In this document: positions 10,294 to 20,984 of the stretch, in pieces | How positions within the stretch are numbered: position 1 is the first letter of the stretch | Layout: the number at the start of each line of letters is the position of its first letter | Assembly (NCBI GenBank): GCA_035556555.1 | Contig: DATMES010000021.1 | Span: forward strand, 1 to 64,000 | DNA length: 64,000 nucleotides | Source of the DNA: Frankiaceae bacterium | GTDB taxonomy: Bacteria; Actinomycetota; Actinomycetes; BP-191 | Direction: 5' to 3' | Position numbers and translations under genes: made by a program | The notes under the pieces: generated by a model | Database searches by the model: none | Told to the model about the DNA's origin: nothing | The model's input: the letters and a program-made list of their open reading frames with translations, nothing else

Positions 10294-10827
10294 ATGAGCG
10301 ACGCGCAGATCGACGGCTACGCCGCCGCGATGTTCGAGGTGGCCCGCGCCGAGGACGTCCTCGGCCGGGTCGGTGACGAGCTGTTCCGGTTCAGCCGGTC
10401 CGTCGAGGCGTCGCCGGACCTGCGGTCGGCGCTGACGGACCCGGGGACCCCGGGGCCGGTCAAGATGAGGATGCTCGACGACCTGCTCGCCGGGAGGGCG
10501 CACCCGGTGACGGTCCGGCTCCTCACGCTCGTCGTCGAGGGCGGCCTGGTCCGCGACATCACGCGCGTCGCCGACGCGTTCAGCGCGAAGGCGCAGGCGG
10601 CGGGCGGTTCCGCCGTCGCCGAGGTGCGGGTCGCCGCACCGATCTCCGAGGAGCAGCGGACCCGGCTCGCCGAGGCGCTCTCCCGGAGCAAGGGACGTAC
10701 GGTCGACGTGAAGGTCATCGTCGACCCGTCCGTCCTCGGCGGCGTCGTCACGACCATCGGCGACGAGGTCATCGACGGCTCCGTACGACGTCGTCTCGAG
10801 CAACTGCGCGCGAGCCTCGCGGGCTAA
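10294..10827 (+). CDS. atpH: ATP synthase F1 subunit delta
   Basis: 177 residues, the normal delta length (mycobacteria have a b-delta fusion of over 400). It joins the peripheral stalk to the top of F1. The N-terminal helical domain starts QIDGYAAAMFEVAR, and the C-terminal half contains the conserved DPSVLGGVVTTIGDEVIDGSV. ATG 12 nt after atpF. Confidence 0.95.
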   Translation: MSDAQIDGYAAAMFEVARAEDVLGRVGDELFRFSRSVEASPDLRSALTDPGTPGPVKMRMLDDLLAGRAHPVTVRLLTLVVEGGLVRDITRVADAFSAKAQAAGGSAVAEVRVAAPISEEQRTRLAEALSRSKGRTVDVKVIVDPSVLGGVVTTIGDEVIDGSVRRRLEQLRASLAG

Positions 10828-10839
10828 GGGAGATATCCA

Positions 10840-12488
10840 GTGACTGAGCTCAGCATCCGCCCGGAGGAGATCTCCGCCGCGCTGCGCAAGGCGGCGGCGG
10901 AGTACGCCCCGAGCATCACGCGCGAGGAGGTCGGGCGCGTCCTCGAGGCCGGCGACGGCATCGCGCGCATCTCCGGCCTGCCCCGGGCGATGGCCAACGA
11001 GATCCTCGAGATCAACAGCGCGGGCGGCGTCATCCAGGCCCTCGCGCTGAACCTCGAGGAGGACGAGATCGGCGCCGTCGTCCTCGGCGACGCCGCCGTC
11101 ATCGAGGAGGGCGCGACCGTCACCGCGACCGGCCGCATCCTCTCGATTCCCGTCGGCGACGCGATGCTCGGCCGGGTCATCGACCCGCTCGGCAACGCCA
11201 TCGACGGCAAGGGCCCGATCGCCTCGACCGAGAGCCGCCGCCTCGAGGTCCAGGCCGCGTCCGTCGTCGAGCGCCAGCCCGTCAACCAGCCGATGCTCAC
11301 CGGCGTCAAGGCCATCGACGCGATCACCCCGGTGGGCCGCGGCCAGCGCCAGCTCATCATCGGCGACCGCCAGACCGGCAAGACCGCCATCGCCATCGAC
11401 GCGATCATCAACCAGCGGCGCTTCTGGGGCACGGACAAGGAAGTCCGCTGCATCTACGTCGCCATCGGCCAGAAGGCGTCCACGGTCGCCGAGGTCGTCT
11501 CCGCCCTCACCGAGGCCGGGGCGATGGAGTACACCGTCGTCGTCAACGCCGCGGCGTCGTCGCCCGCGCCGTTCCAGTACCTCGCGCCGTACTCCGGCGC
11601 GGCGGTCGGCGCGCACTGGATGTACGAGGGCAAGGACGCCCTGATCGTCTACGACGACCTGTCCAAGCAGGCCGTCGCGTACCGCACGCTGTCGCTGCTG
11701 CTCCGCCGCCCGCCGGGCCGCGAGGCGTACCCCGGCGACGTCTTCTACCTGCACTCGCGCCTGCTGGAGCGCGCCGCGCGGCTCTCGCCGGAGCTCGGCG
11801 GCGGCTCGATGACGGCGCTGCCGCTCATCGAGACCCGCGGCGGCGACGTGTCGGCGTACATCCCGACCAACGTCATCTCCATCACCGACGGCCAGATCTT
11901 CCTGGAGACCGACCTCTTCTACCAGGGCGTCCGTCCGGCCATCAACGTCGGCATCTCGGTCTCGCGAGTCGGTGGCAACGCGCAGACCAAGGCGATGAAG
12001 AAGGTCGCCGGCACGCTGCGCCTCGACCTCGCGCAGTTCCGTGAGCTGGAGGCCTTCGCGGCGTTCGGCTCCGACCTCGACAAGGCCTCGCAGGCGCAGC
12101 TCGACCGGGGCAACCGCCTCGTCGAGGTGCTCAAGCAGCCGCAGTACCAGCCGGTCGCGCTGGGCGAGCAGGTCGCCATGATCTGGGCCGCGACGAAGGG
12201 CTACCTCGACACCGTGCCGGTGCCGCAGGTGAAGCCGTTCGAGCGGGCGCTCATCGACTGGATCAAGGGCCGCGACCCGGGCCTGCTCGCCGAGCTCGAC
12301 GCCAACGCCGCCCTCGACACCGTCGAGGACCGGCTCAAGGCGGCGGCCCAGGGGACGCTCGCGCAGTTCGACGCCGACACCTCGGCCGCGGACATCGAGG
12401 CCGCCAACGCCGCGGAGCGCGCGGCGGAGGAGGCGGCGAACGAGGGCGAGATGCGCGTTCGCCAGGCCCGCGAGAACACCTCCGCCTG

Positions 12489-12489
<1 letters not shown>
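10840..12489 (+). CDS. atpA: ATP synthase F1 subunit alpha
   Basis: 549 residues. Non-catalytic nucleotide-binding subunit. The P-loop GDRQTGKT is at 175-182. After the conserved C-terminal domain it has an extra 35-40 residue Ala/Glu-rich tail (from about 510). Mycobacterial alpha subunits have the same total length and a similar extension, which suppresses ATP hydrolysis there. GTG start at 10840, preceded by GGGAGATAT. The stop overlaps the atpG ATG by one base (TGATG). Confidence 0.97.
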
Positions 12490-14844
<2,355 letters not shown>

Positions 14845-14859
14845 CCCGCTCTCCGCTTG

Positions 14860-14897
14860 GCCGAAGGCCGCTCCCGTTGGTGGGGGCGGCCTTCGGC
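14860..14897 (+). terminator. Hairpin terminator after atpD
   Basis: A perfect 12-bp stem, GCCGAAGGCCGC (14860-14871) with GCGGCCTTCGGC (14886-14897), and a 14-nt loop, 15 nt after the atpD stop. There is no U-tract, which is common for actinobacterial terminators. Confidence 0.75.
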
Positions 14898-14899
14898 GC

Positions 14900-14949
14900 G
14901 TTCTGTGAAGATCACCACGCTCGAGACCGGCGGGTGAACGTCACCGAAC
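14900..14949 (+). repeat. Dispersed repeat, family 2, copy R1
   Basis: A 50-nt element with short inverted ends (GTTCTGTG / CACCGAAC) and a conserved core at 14907-14932: GAAGATC, ACCACGC, then GAGACCGGCG. It lies between the convergent atpD and the secreted-protein gene, whose stop codon (14941) is inside it. Confidence 0.7.
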
Positions 14950-15414
14950 ACCGGGCGGGTCCTCGTACGGCGGGCAGTCCCAGATGTACACCTCGATGAC
15001 GTAGACGTCGCCCTCCGGCGTGATGTAGATGATGTAGAAGTCGGGCTGGCCGAAGAACACGCGCAGCAGCACCAGGAAGGCGCAGAGCAACGGATCCAGC
15101 TCCTCGCCGCTCGTGAGCGCTACTCCCGGCGCGCAATCGTGGATCTTCGTACCGCCCAGGAAGACGTCTCCCTCACCGTCGATGGCGTAGCGACCGTGCG
15201 AGCCCGCCATGGCGGCGAACACCGCACACTCGGCAGCGGCCTTCGCGGGCGACGACCCACAGGCGATGTCGGGATCGACATCGGCGACGTCGGCCGGCGT
15301 GCCGGCGACGATCGTGACGCAGCCGTCCGCCGCCCAGTCCGCACCGGCGAGCGCGGGTGTCGTCGTAGAGGCGACGAACGTCGCCAACACCAGTCCGGCA
15401 ACGAGCTTCCTCAT
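14941..15414 (-). CDS. Secreted protein of unknown function
   Basis: 157 residues. The N-terminus (MRKLVAGLVLATFVAST...ALA) is a Sec signal peptide with cleavage likely after residue 23. The mature part has about five cysteines, a GDVFLGGTKIHDC segment, and a C-terminal half with alternating hydrophobics (FYIIYITPEGDVYVIEVYIW) that suggests beta strands, ending in an acidic Pro-rich tail. No family is recognised. It is the first gene of the insert between atpD and atpC and is convergent with atpD. Confidence 0.7.
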   Translation of the reverse strand: MRKLVAGLVLATFVASTTTPALAGADWAADGCVTIVAGTPADVADVDPDIACGSSPAKAAAECAVFAAMAGSHGRYAIDGEGDVFLGGTKIHDCAPGVALTSGEELDPLLCAFLVLLRVFFGQPDFYIIYITPEGDVYVIEVYIWDCPPYEDPPGVR

Positions 15415-15541
15415 TGGTGCCTCCCCGTCGCACCGGCGGGTCGCGTAGGGGGCGAGCAGGGGAGCCGGTGCGCGTGGCGCGCAGGCTAGGGACGCGCGTG
15501 AGAGCGCGTCAACGGCTGCGGCACACCGGCAGGTGACGGCT

Positions 15542-15608
15542 CACCGGTGAGTTCGGACGGCCAAAGTCACCGCGTGAGCGTGCGGGTCAGTCTGTACTCA
15601 CCGGTAAC
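15542..15608 (-). repeat. Dispersed palindromic repeat, family 1, copy B
   Basis: 67 nt with perfect 10-bp terminal inverted repeats ACCGGTGAGT (15543-15552) and ACTCACCGGT (15597-15606). On the minus strand it aligns end to end with copy A (610-673). It ends 39 nt before the sigma factor start codon, in a divergent gap, so it overlaps or adjoins that gene's promoter. Confidence 0.8.
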
Positions 15609-15647
15609 TTTCGCCAGGCCGCCGGCCGCGCCGTTAGGCTTCCGCTC

Positions 15648-16595
15648 ATGGTTGCCGCCGACGCCGCGATCGACCTCGAGCTCTACCGCAGGGAGCTCAC
15701 CGGCTACTGCTACCGGATGCTCGGGTCGGGCTTCGACGCCGAGGACGCCGTGCAGGAGACGATGCTCCGCGCGTGGCGCGCGACGGACGAGTTCGAGGGC
15801 CGCTCGTCGGTCCGTTCCTGGCTCTACCGCATCGCCACGAACGTCTGCCTCGACATGCTGCGCGCCGGGCAGCGCCGCGCGCAGCCGGTGGACCTCGGCG
15901 CCCCCTGGTCTGCCGACACGCCGCTCCCCGGCGCGATGCCGGAGCACGCGTGGGTGTCGCCGATCGCTGACGAACGCGTGCTCCCCGCCGAGGCCGACCC
16001 GGCCGAGCTGGCGACCCTGCGCGACTCGATCAGGCTCGCGTTCGTCGCGGCACTCCAGTACCTACCGCCGAAGCAGCGCGCCGTGCTCATCCTGCGCGAG
16101 GTGCTGCGCTGGCAGGCGGGCGAGGTCGCCGAGCTGCTCGGTACGAGCGTCGCCTCGGTCAACAGCGCCCTTCAACGCGCCCGCGCCACCCTCGACGAGC
16201 GCGAGACGACGGTGACGAAGCCGGTCGCCGACCCCGACCTGCTGAGGCGCTACGTCGAGGCGTTCGAGGCGTACGACGTCACGACGCTCGTCTCGCTCGT
16301 GTCGGAGGACGCCGACTTCTCGATGCCGCCGTTCCCCCTGTGGCTCCAGGGTCCCGAGGACATCGGCAAGTGGTACGTCGGCCAGGGTGCCGGCTGCCGA
16401 GGCTCGCGCCTGCTGCCCGTCAGCGCCAACGGGACGTACGGTTTCGGCGCCTACAAGCAGGCAGGTCCCGACCGCTGGGAGCCGTTCGCGCTCCAGGTCG
16501 TCGAGTCATCGGGCGGGCGGCTCGTCGGGCTGCACCACTTCCTCGACCCGGCGCTGTTCGCGGCGTTCGGGCTGCCAGCATTCCTCACCCGCTAG
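15648..16595 (+). CDS. ECF RNA polymerase sigma factor with C-terminal SnoaL-like domain (SigG type)
   Basis: 315 residues. Sigma region 2 covers about 12-75 (DAEDAVQETMLRAWR, core binding and -10 recognition). Region 4 covers about 130-180 (LPPKQRAVLILREVL ... SVNSALQRARATL, -35 recognition). The last 115 residues form a SnoaL/NTF2-like domain (SMPPFPLWLQG). This layout matches the SigG/SigX5 ECF group, in which the C-terminal domain takes part in regulation and a classical anti-sigma partner is not required. A TAGGCT -10-like box (15635-15640) ends 7 nt before the ATG, suggesting a leaderless transcript. Its 3' end overlaps an opposing gene by 90 nt. Confidence 0.88.
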   Translation: MVAADAAIDLELYRRELTGYCYRMLGSGFDAEDAVQETMLRAWRATDEFEGRSSVRSWLYRIATNVCLDMLRAGQRRAQPVDLGAPWSADTPLPGAMPEHAWVSPIADERVLPAEADPAELATLRDSIRLAFVAALQYLPPKQRAVLILREVLRWQAGEVAELLGTSVASVNSALQRARATLDERETTVTKPVADPDLLRRYVEAFEAYDVTTLVSLVSEDADFSMPPFPLWLQGPEDIGKWYVGQGAGCRGSRLLPVSANGTYGFGAYKQAGPDRWEPFALQVVESSGGRLVGLHHFLDPALFAAFGLPAFLTR

Positions 16596-16772
16596 CGCGA
16601 GCACCTCGCGCAGCTCAGGGCAGGGGGAGACGAGCCGTGCCGTCCAGCCGAGCCGCCGCGCGGCCAGCTCCAGGCGGGCGTACGCATCGACGACGAACAG
16701 GTGCGGCACGTCCCCCTCGATCCGCACCGTCGCGACCGTGGCGGCGCCGTCGACGACCTCCACGACCACCAC
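16506..16772 (-). CDS. Small STAS-like protein
   Basis: 88 residues. The sequence HLFVVDAYARLELAARRLGW, then SPCPELREVLALAG, resembles short actinobacterial STAS-like proteins. The phospho-acceptor serine typical of anti-sigma antagonists is not evident (VVDAYARL at that place). The GTG at 16772 was chosen because a strong AGGAGG lies 6 nt upstream, and the longer frame upstream of it overlaps the VOC gene. The last 90 nt are antisense to the end of the sigma factor gene. Confidence 0.6.
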   Translation of the reverse strand: MVVVEVVDGAATVATVRIEGDVPHLFVVDAYARLELAARRLGWTARLVSPCPELREVLALAGEECWQPERREQRRVEEVVQPDEPPAR

Positions 16773-16892
16773 GCCCGGCCTCCTCTCCCTGGGAAGACGA
16801 CGCGGCCGCGCGAAAGTCACCGGCCGGCGCGCGAGGAGTTCTTCCGGCCCGCGGCGTCTACCCGGCACCTGTCCGAGAGAAGGAGCACACCC

Positions 16893-17306
16893 ATGGCGCG
16901 GATGATCTTCGTGAACCTGCCGGTCAAGGACCTCGACACGTCGAAGGCGTTCTTCACGGCGCTCGGGTTCGCGATCGACCCCGTCTTCACCAACGACGCC
17001 GCCGCCTGCGTCGTGGTCGAGAAGGACAGCATCCACGTGATGCTGCTGACGGAGCCGTTCTTCCAGTCGTTCATCAACGACTCCATCGCCGACGCGTCGA
17101 CGTCGCGCGAGGTGCTCAACTGTCTCTCCTGCGCGAGCCGCGAGGAGGTCGACGAGCTCCTCGCCAAGGCCATCGCCGCGGGCGGCAAGCCGTGGAAGCC
17201 GGTGATGGACCAGGGCCCGATGTACGGCGCGTCGTTCCAGGACCCCGACGGGCACGTCTGGGAGCTGGCGTACATGGACATGGAGCAGGTGCTCGGGCAG
17301 TCCTAG
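16893..17306 (+). CDS. VOC superfamily (glyoxalase-like) protein
   Basis: 137 residues, two beta-alpha-beta-beta-beta units. The N-terminal MIFVNLPVKDLDTSKAFFTALGF and C-terminal YGASFQDPDGHVWELAYMD are typical of the PhnB/VOC family of metal-dependent lyases, dioxygenases and antibiotic-binding proteins. The position of the usual first metal ligand is Asn (VNLPV), while the C-terminal E of WEL is kept, so metal binding may be altered. A strong ribosome site (GAGAAGGAG) precedes the ATG. Substrate unknown. Confidence 0.8.
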   Translation: MARMIFVNLPVKDLDTSKAFFTALGFAIDPVFTNDAAACVVVEKDSIHVMLLTEPFFQSFINDSIADASTSREVLNCLSCASREEVDELLAKAIAAGGKPWKPVMDQGPMYGASFQDPDGHVWELAYMDMEQVLGQS

Positions 17307-18007
17307 GGCAGGTCGACGTTGGTGCCCGAGCGCAGGTGCCGGAAGCCGACCGCGTCGTACGCGCGCCGCGCGGGGTTGCCGTCGGAGACGACGAGACCCA
17401 GGGTCTCGTAGCCGGCTTCGGCGGCTCCCGCGACGCTGCGCCGCAGCAGTACGCCGCCGAGGCCGCGCCCCTGGTGCCGCGGGTGCACGAACACGTCGAG
17501 CACCCAGCAGAGCGGGTGCCTGCGGTCCGACACGAGGACGGCGCCGCACGGGCCGTCCTCGTCGGAGGAGATCTGCCAGGTGGCGGTGGGGACGTTCGCG
17601 CCGATGACCTTCCCCGCGACCATCGCGCGCAGGTCCTCGACGTGGTCGAGACTGGGCTCGTGGTCCGGGTGGCCGGGCGGGTTGGCGAGCGTGTGCGCCT
17701 CGGCCAGCGCCTCCGGGTCGAGGTCGCAGGACAACTGAAACCCTTGCGGCGCAGGCGTTTCCGCCCATCCGGAGGGTACGGCGCGCAGGTCGTACTCGTA
17801 GTCGTGCCCGCGCCGCTGGATCGTCCCGCCGTCGGCGACGAGCACGTCGACGAGGGCGTCGTCCTCGGTGACGAGCCGGTGCCCTGACAGCTCGCGCAGC
17901 GCGACGCCCGCCACATCGGCGGCCGGTGCGCGGAGCTTCTTGACGATGACCCAGCGGACCCCGCCGGCGTCGTCGTAGAACACCTCGGCGACGTCCTCGA
18001 TGCTCAC
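17303..18007 (-). CDS. GNAT family N-acetyltransferase
   Basis: 234 residues. The C-terminal half is a GNAT domain: LDVFVHPRHQGRGLGGVLLRRSV holds the acetyl-CoA-binding RxxGxG/A motif (QGRGLGG), followed by NPARRAYDAVGF. The N-terminal 90 residues are a separate domain of unknown type. It shares the palindromic stop CTAG with the convergent VOC gene. Confidence 0.8.
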   Translation of the reverse strand: MSIEDVAEVFYDDAGGVRWVIVKKLRAPAADVAGVALRELSGHRLVTEDDALVDVLVADGGTIQRRGHDYEYDLRAVPSGWAETPAPQGFQLSCDLDPEALAEAHTLANPPGHPDHEPSLDHVEDLRAMVAGKVIGANVPTATWQISSDEDGPCGAVLVSDRRHPLCWVLDVFVHPRHQGRGLGGVLLRRSVAGAAEAGYETLGLVVSDGNPARRAYDAVGFRHLRSGTNVDLP

Positions 18008-18030
18008 CTGCGGTCCGCCGACGTTCGTGG

Positions 18031-18678
18031 TCAGCGCTCGTTCCAGCGCCGCAGCATGACGAACGCGGCGTATCCGGCCCCGATGAGTTGCGCCCAGTCG
18101 GACGCCGCTGCGCGTCTGTCCGGCTCAAGGATGAAGTACGCCACGACGAGCGCGACGATCCAGGCTGCGGCAAGGGAGGTCGCCCAGTCCACGATGTCTG
18201 GTCGGCAACTCTCGCGGTGGACTCGGACTGGATGTCGCGGCGCGGTGTCGAAGGAGGCGTGCGTCGGGCGCGGCCCCACGTGCGCGAACGCCGGAAGCAG
18301 AACCGTGCCGATGGCCTGGTTCATCGCGGCCAGCTGACTTCCATTCACGTCGATGACCACAGCGGATGTAAGCCGCGCAAACTCCTCCAGCAACGGTGTC
18401 AGCGACGCGCCGACCATCTCGCCGAACGCGGCGACGCTGCTCCCCAGTGCCTCGACAACGGCACCACCCACGGTCGTGCCGATCATGTGGACGGTGGGGG
18501 CGAGACTTCGACCAATGACGTCGGCAACGACGCTGACCTGCTCGTACTGCGTCGCGACGATGGACTTCACGGCAGCATCGAGAGCCCGGCCCACCTCGGC
18601 GAGCGCGGGTGCCAAGACGGTGGCAAGGGCTGCGCCGACTGGCGAAACCTCGGTGCCGACGCTCGACTCGATGTCCAT
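18031..18678 (-). CDS. Hypothetical protein with C-terminal membrane segment
   Basis: 215 residues; not recognised. The N-terminal 130 residues are Ala/Val-rich and amphipathic with repeated hydrophobic spacing, suggesting long helices. A membrane segment (SLAAAWIVALVVAYFIL) lies near the C-terminus, and a second weaker one may follow before the basic end RRWNER. The ATG at 18678 has GGAGAGGAGGG just upstream. Codon use is less G+C-rich than in neighbours, as expected of accessory DNA. Confidence 0.55.
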   Translation of the reverse strand: MDIESSVGTEVSPVGAALATVLAPALAEVGRALDAAVKSIVATQYEQVSVVADVIGRSLAPTVHMIGTTVGGAVVEALGSSVAAFGEMVGASLTPLLEEFARLTSAVVIDVNGSQLAAMNQAIGTVLLPAFAHVGPRPTHASFDTAPRHPVRVHRESCRPDIVDWATSLAAAWIVALVVAYFILEPDRRAAASDWAQLIGAGYAAFVMLRRWNER

Positions 18679-18718
18679 GCGCCCTCCTCTCCATGCCCAT
18701 TCTCCCTCGACACGAGGC

Positions 18719-19507
18719 CTAACGCGGAGAGCCACGCTTCGCGCCCCTCGTCGCGGCGAGCGTCGGGTGGGTGCGGATGCGCTCGACGGCGGCGGTCGTG
18801 CTCGGGTCGGCTTCGAGGCGTTCGGCGACCTGCAGCCACGACAGCGCGCGGACGTCGAGCGGCGCGCTGCCGGCCGCGCGCAGCACCACGGACGCGGCGT
18901 CGGACCAGGCGCCGAGGTCGTCCGAGCCGGGCCGCAGCAGGTCCACCGCGCGCCCCGCCAGCGCGATCGTGACGGCGTGCCGGGCGAGCGCGTTGCCGAG
19001 GTGGAGGGTGACGGCGGCGAGCCGCGCGGGGGCGTACGCGCGCAGCACCTCCTCCTCGGTGAGAACGACGCCATGCCGGGCCAGCGCGCTCCGTACGCCG
19101 TCCACGAGGCGCGGCGCCACGGGCTCGCCGCGACGCGCCCGCGCGGCCGCGTGGCCTGGTCGCCCGACGGTGGCGTCGAGGGACACGACGGCCTCCGACG
19201 TGACGACGACAAGGTCCGGCTCGGCCTCCAGCAGCACGGCCCGCCCGGCGCCGAGCGAGACGGCGTGCAGGGCCGCGGCGAGCGCCAGGTCCTCCGCCCC
19301 GGTCTCGGGGTCGGCGCCCCAGAGGAGGCAGCGCTCGTACGTCCCCTCGGCCCCCGTCGCGGCCGCCAGCGTGTGCAGCGCGCCGGCCTCCAGCAGGTCC
19401 GTCACGACGCCCGCCAGCAACGCCTCCTCGGCGTGCGGGCGTTCGAGCTCGGCCGCGACGCGTGGCCGGGCCACGGCGAGGCGAGCGACGACGTCGGCGG
19501 GGTCCAT
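18719..19507 (-). CDS. Hypothetical Ala/Leu-rich protein
   Basis: 262 residues; no family recognised. It is rich in Ala, Leu, Val and Glu and probably all-helical, with segments such as [38 protein letters not shown], quoted here only in part: [12 protein letters not shown] marks a strand-like core. No signal peptide or membrane segment. ATG at 19507, divergent from atpC, and the last gene of the insert that separates atpC from atpD. Confidence 0.5.
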   Translation of the reverse strand: MDPADVVARLAVARPRVAAELERPHAEEALLAGVVTDLLEAGALHTLAAATGAEGTYERCLLWGADPETGAEDLALAAALHAVSLGAGRAVLLEAEPDLVVVTSEAVVSLDATVGRPGHAAARARRGEPVAPRLVDGVRSALARHGVVLTEEEVLRAYAPARLAAVTLHLGNALARHAVTIALAGRAVDLLRPGSDDLGAWSDAASVVLRAAGSAPLDVRALSWLQVAERLEADPSTTAAVERIRTHPTLAATRGAKRGSPR

Positions 19508-19526
19508 CACGGAACGATATGCCCGG

Positions 19527-19556
19527 TTGGGAGCGCCGCTAGACGGCCGGTATCCT
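19527..19556 (+). promoter_or_regulatory. Probable own promoter of atpC
   Basis: TTGGGA (19527-19532), an 18-nt spacer, and TATCCT (19551-19556), 43 nt before the atpC start. A separate promoter is needed because atpC is cut off from the atp operon by a terminator and by opposing genes. Confidence 0.5.
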
Positions 19557-19598
19557 CTACCTCGCTCCGAACTCCCCCCACACGAGGTGCGTCTCACC

Positions 19599-19997
19599 AT
19601 GGCAACGATGCAGGTCGAGCTGGTCTCCGCCGAGCGGCGGCTCTGGTCGGGCGAGGCCGAGATGGTCGTCGCGCGCACCACCGAGGGCGAGATCGGCATC
19701 CTGCCGGGCCACGCACCCGTGCTCGGCGAGCTCGGCTCCGGCGTGCTGCGCATCATCCAGTCGCCCGGCAACGAGGTCGTCGCCGCGATCCACGGCGGGT
19801 TCCTCTCCGTCGCCGCGTCCGGCGTCTCTGTGCTCGCCGACATCGCCGAGCTCGGCGCCGACATCGAGCTCGACCGGGCCCAGGCGGCGTACGACCGCGC
19901 GTCGTCCTCCCTCGCGCACGACGACGACGAGGGCGCCCGCGAGGCGCTGGCCCGCGCCCGCGCGCGGCTGCAGGCGGCCGGCCGCCCCGTCTCGTGA
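19599..19997 (+). CDS. atpC: ATP synthase F1 subunit epsilon
   Basis: 132 residues. The N-terminal beta-sandwich is typical ([34 protein letters not shown]), followed by a C-terminal helical hairpin ([29 protein letters not shown], quoted in part: [14 protein letters not shown]) that controls ATP hydrolysis. Normally directly after atpD; here 4.75 kb away. It overlaps the DUF2550 gene by 4 nt, as expected from the ancestral order. Confidence 0.95.
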   Translation: MATMQVELVSAERRLWSGEAEMVVARTTEGEIGILPGHAPVLGELGSGVLRIIQSPGNEVVAAIHGGFLSVAASGVSVLADIAELGADIELDRAQAAYDRASSSLAHDDDEGAREALARARARLQAAGRPVS

Positions 19998-20392
19998 TCT
20001 TCTGGCTCGTCGTCGCGGCCGCGATCGGTGCGTACCTCGCCCGGATCGTCGTCGCCAAGCGGGCCAGGAAGTCGTTCTGCACCGACGAGTGCGTGACGCT
20101 CGCGTTGCGGCTCTCGCCCGGTAAGCGCGGCTACGGCTGGAAGCACGGCTTCGCCCGCCGCAACGGCAACTTCGTCGAGTGGCGCGCGGAGCACAAGCTC
20201 GGCGCGGGTGCCGACCTGTCGTTCGATCTCAACAACCTGACCGTCACCGAGCACCGCCCCGTCCGCAAGGGCGAGACGATGCTGAGCGACCTCTGCGAGT
20301 ACGTCTTCGCGCTGTACCAGGGGGAGCGCGTCGAGTTCGGCGTGCCGCGCACCGAGCTCGACGCGTTCCTCGCCTGGGTCGAGCCTGCCTAG
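19994..20392 (+). CDS. DUF2550 family membrane-anchored protein
   Basis: 132 residues with one N-terminal membrane segment ([18 protein letters not shown]) and a C-terminal domain containing [20 protein letters not shown]. The same family follows atpC in Mycobacterium (Rv1312). Function unknown. The GTG at 19994 overlaps the atpC stop (GTGA). Its stop TAG is part of a CTAG palindrome shared with the convergent adenosyltransferase gene. Confidence 0.85.
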   Translation: MIFWLVVAAAIGAYLARIVVAKRARKSFCTDECVTLALRLSPGKRGYGWKHGFARRNGNFVEWRAEHKLGAGADLSFDLNNLTVTEHRPVRKGETMLSDLCEYVFALYQGERVEFGVPRTELDAFLAWVEPA

Positions 20393-20961
20393 CCCCCGGG
20401 CTTCCAGAGGACGTCGGCCGTGCCGTCGTCATTCGCGACCCGCGCGAGGATGAACAGCAGATCGGACAGCCGGTTGAGGTACAGCGCGGGCGTCGGGCTG
20501 GTCGTCTCCGGCTCCTCCTCCATGAGCGCCCAGACGAGGCGTTCCGCGCGGCGTACGACGGTCCGCGCGACGTGCAGCAGCGCACTCCCCGGCGACCCGC
20601 CGGGCAGGATGAACGATGCCAGCGGCTGCAGGCGGTCGTTCCACCGATCGCACTCGCCCTCGAGCCGCGTGACGTAGTCGTCGGTGACGCGCAGCGGGGG
20701 GAACTCCGGGTTCTCCGCGACCGGCGTGCAGAGGTCGGCGCCGACGTCGAACAGGTCGTTCTGCACCCGCAGCAGCACCGCGCGCATGTCCTCGGGGAGG
20801 TTGCCCGTCGTGACCGCGACGCCGAGGGCGGCGTTGGCCTCGTCGACGTCGGCGAACGCCGCGATACGCGCCGACGTCTTCGGTACGCGGCTCATGTCGC
20901 CGAGGGCGGTGGTGCCGTCGTCGCCGGTCTTCGTGTAGATGCGGGTGAGGTGCACGGCCAT
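20389..20961 (-). CDS. Cob(I)alamin adenosyltransferase (PduO-type)
   Basis: 190 residues. It transfers the adenosyl group of ATP to cob(I)alamin and so makes adenosylcobalamin. Motifs are the ATP-binding [15 protein letters not shown] near the N-terminus, the conserved RRAER helix, and [13 protein letters not shown] near the C-terminus. The ATG at 20961 was preferred to a GTG three codons upstream because an AAGG lies about 9 nt before it. The cofactor is what MeaA (25475) and IcmA (55929) need. Confidence 0.92.
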   Translation of the reverse strand: MAVHLTRIYTKTGDDGTTALGDMSRVPKTSARIAAFADVDEANAALGVAVTTGNLPEDMRAVLLRVQNDLFDVGADLCTPVAENPEFPPLRVTDDYVTRLEGECDRWNDRLQPLASFILPGGSPGSALLHVARTVVRRAERLVWALMEEEPETTSPTPALYLNRLSDLLFILARVANDDGTADVLWKPGG

Positions 20962-20984
20962 GTCCGGCACCTTACGCTGCGGGG

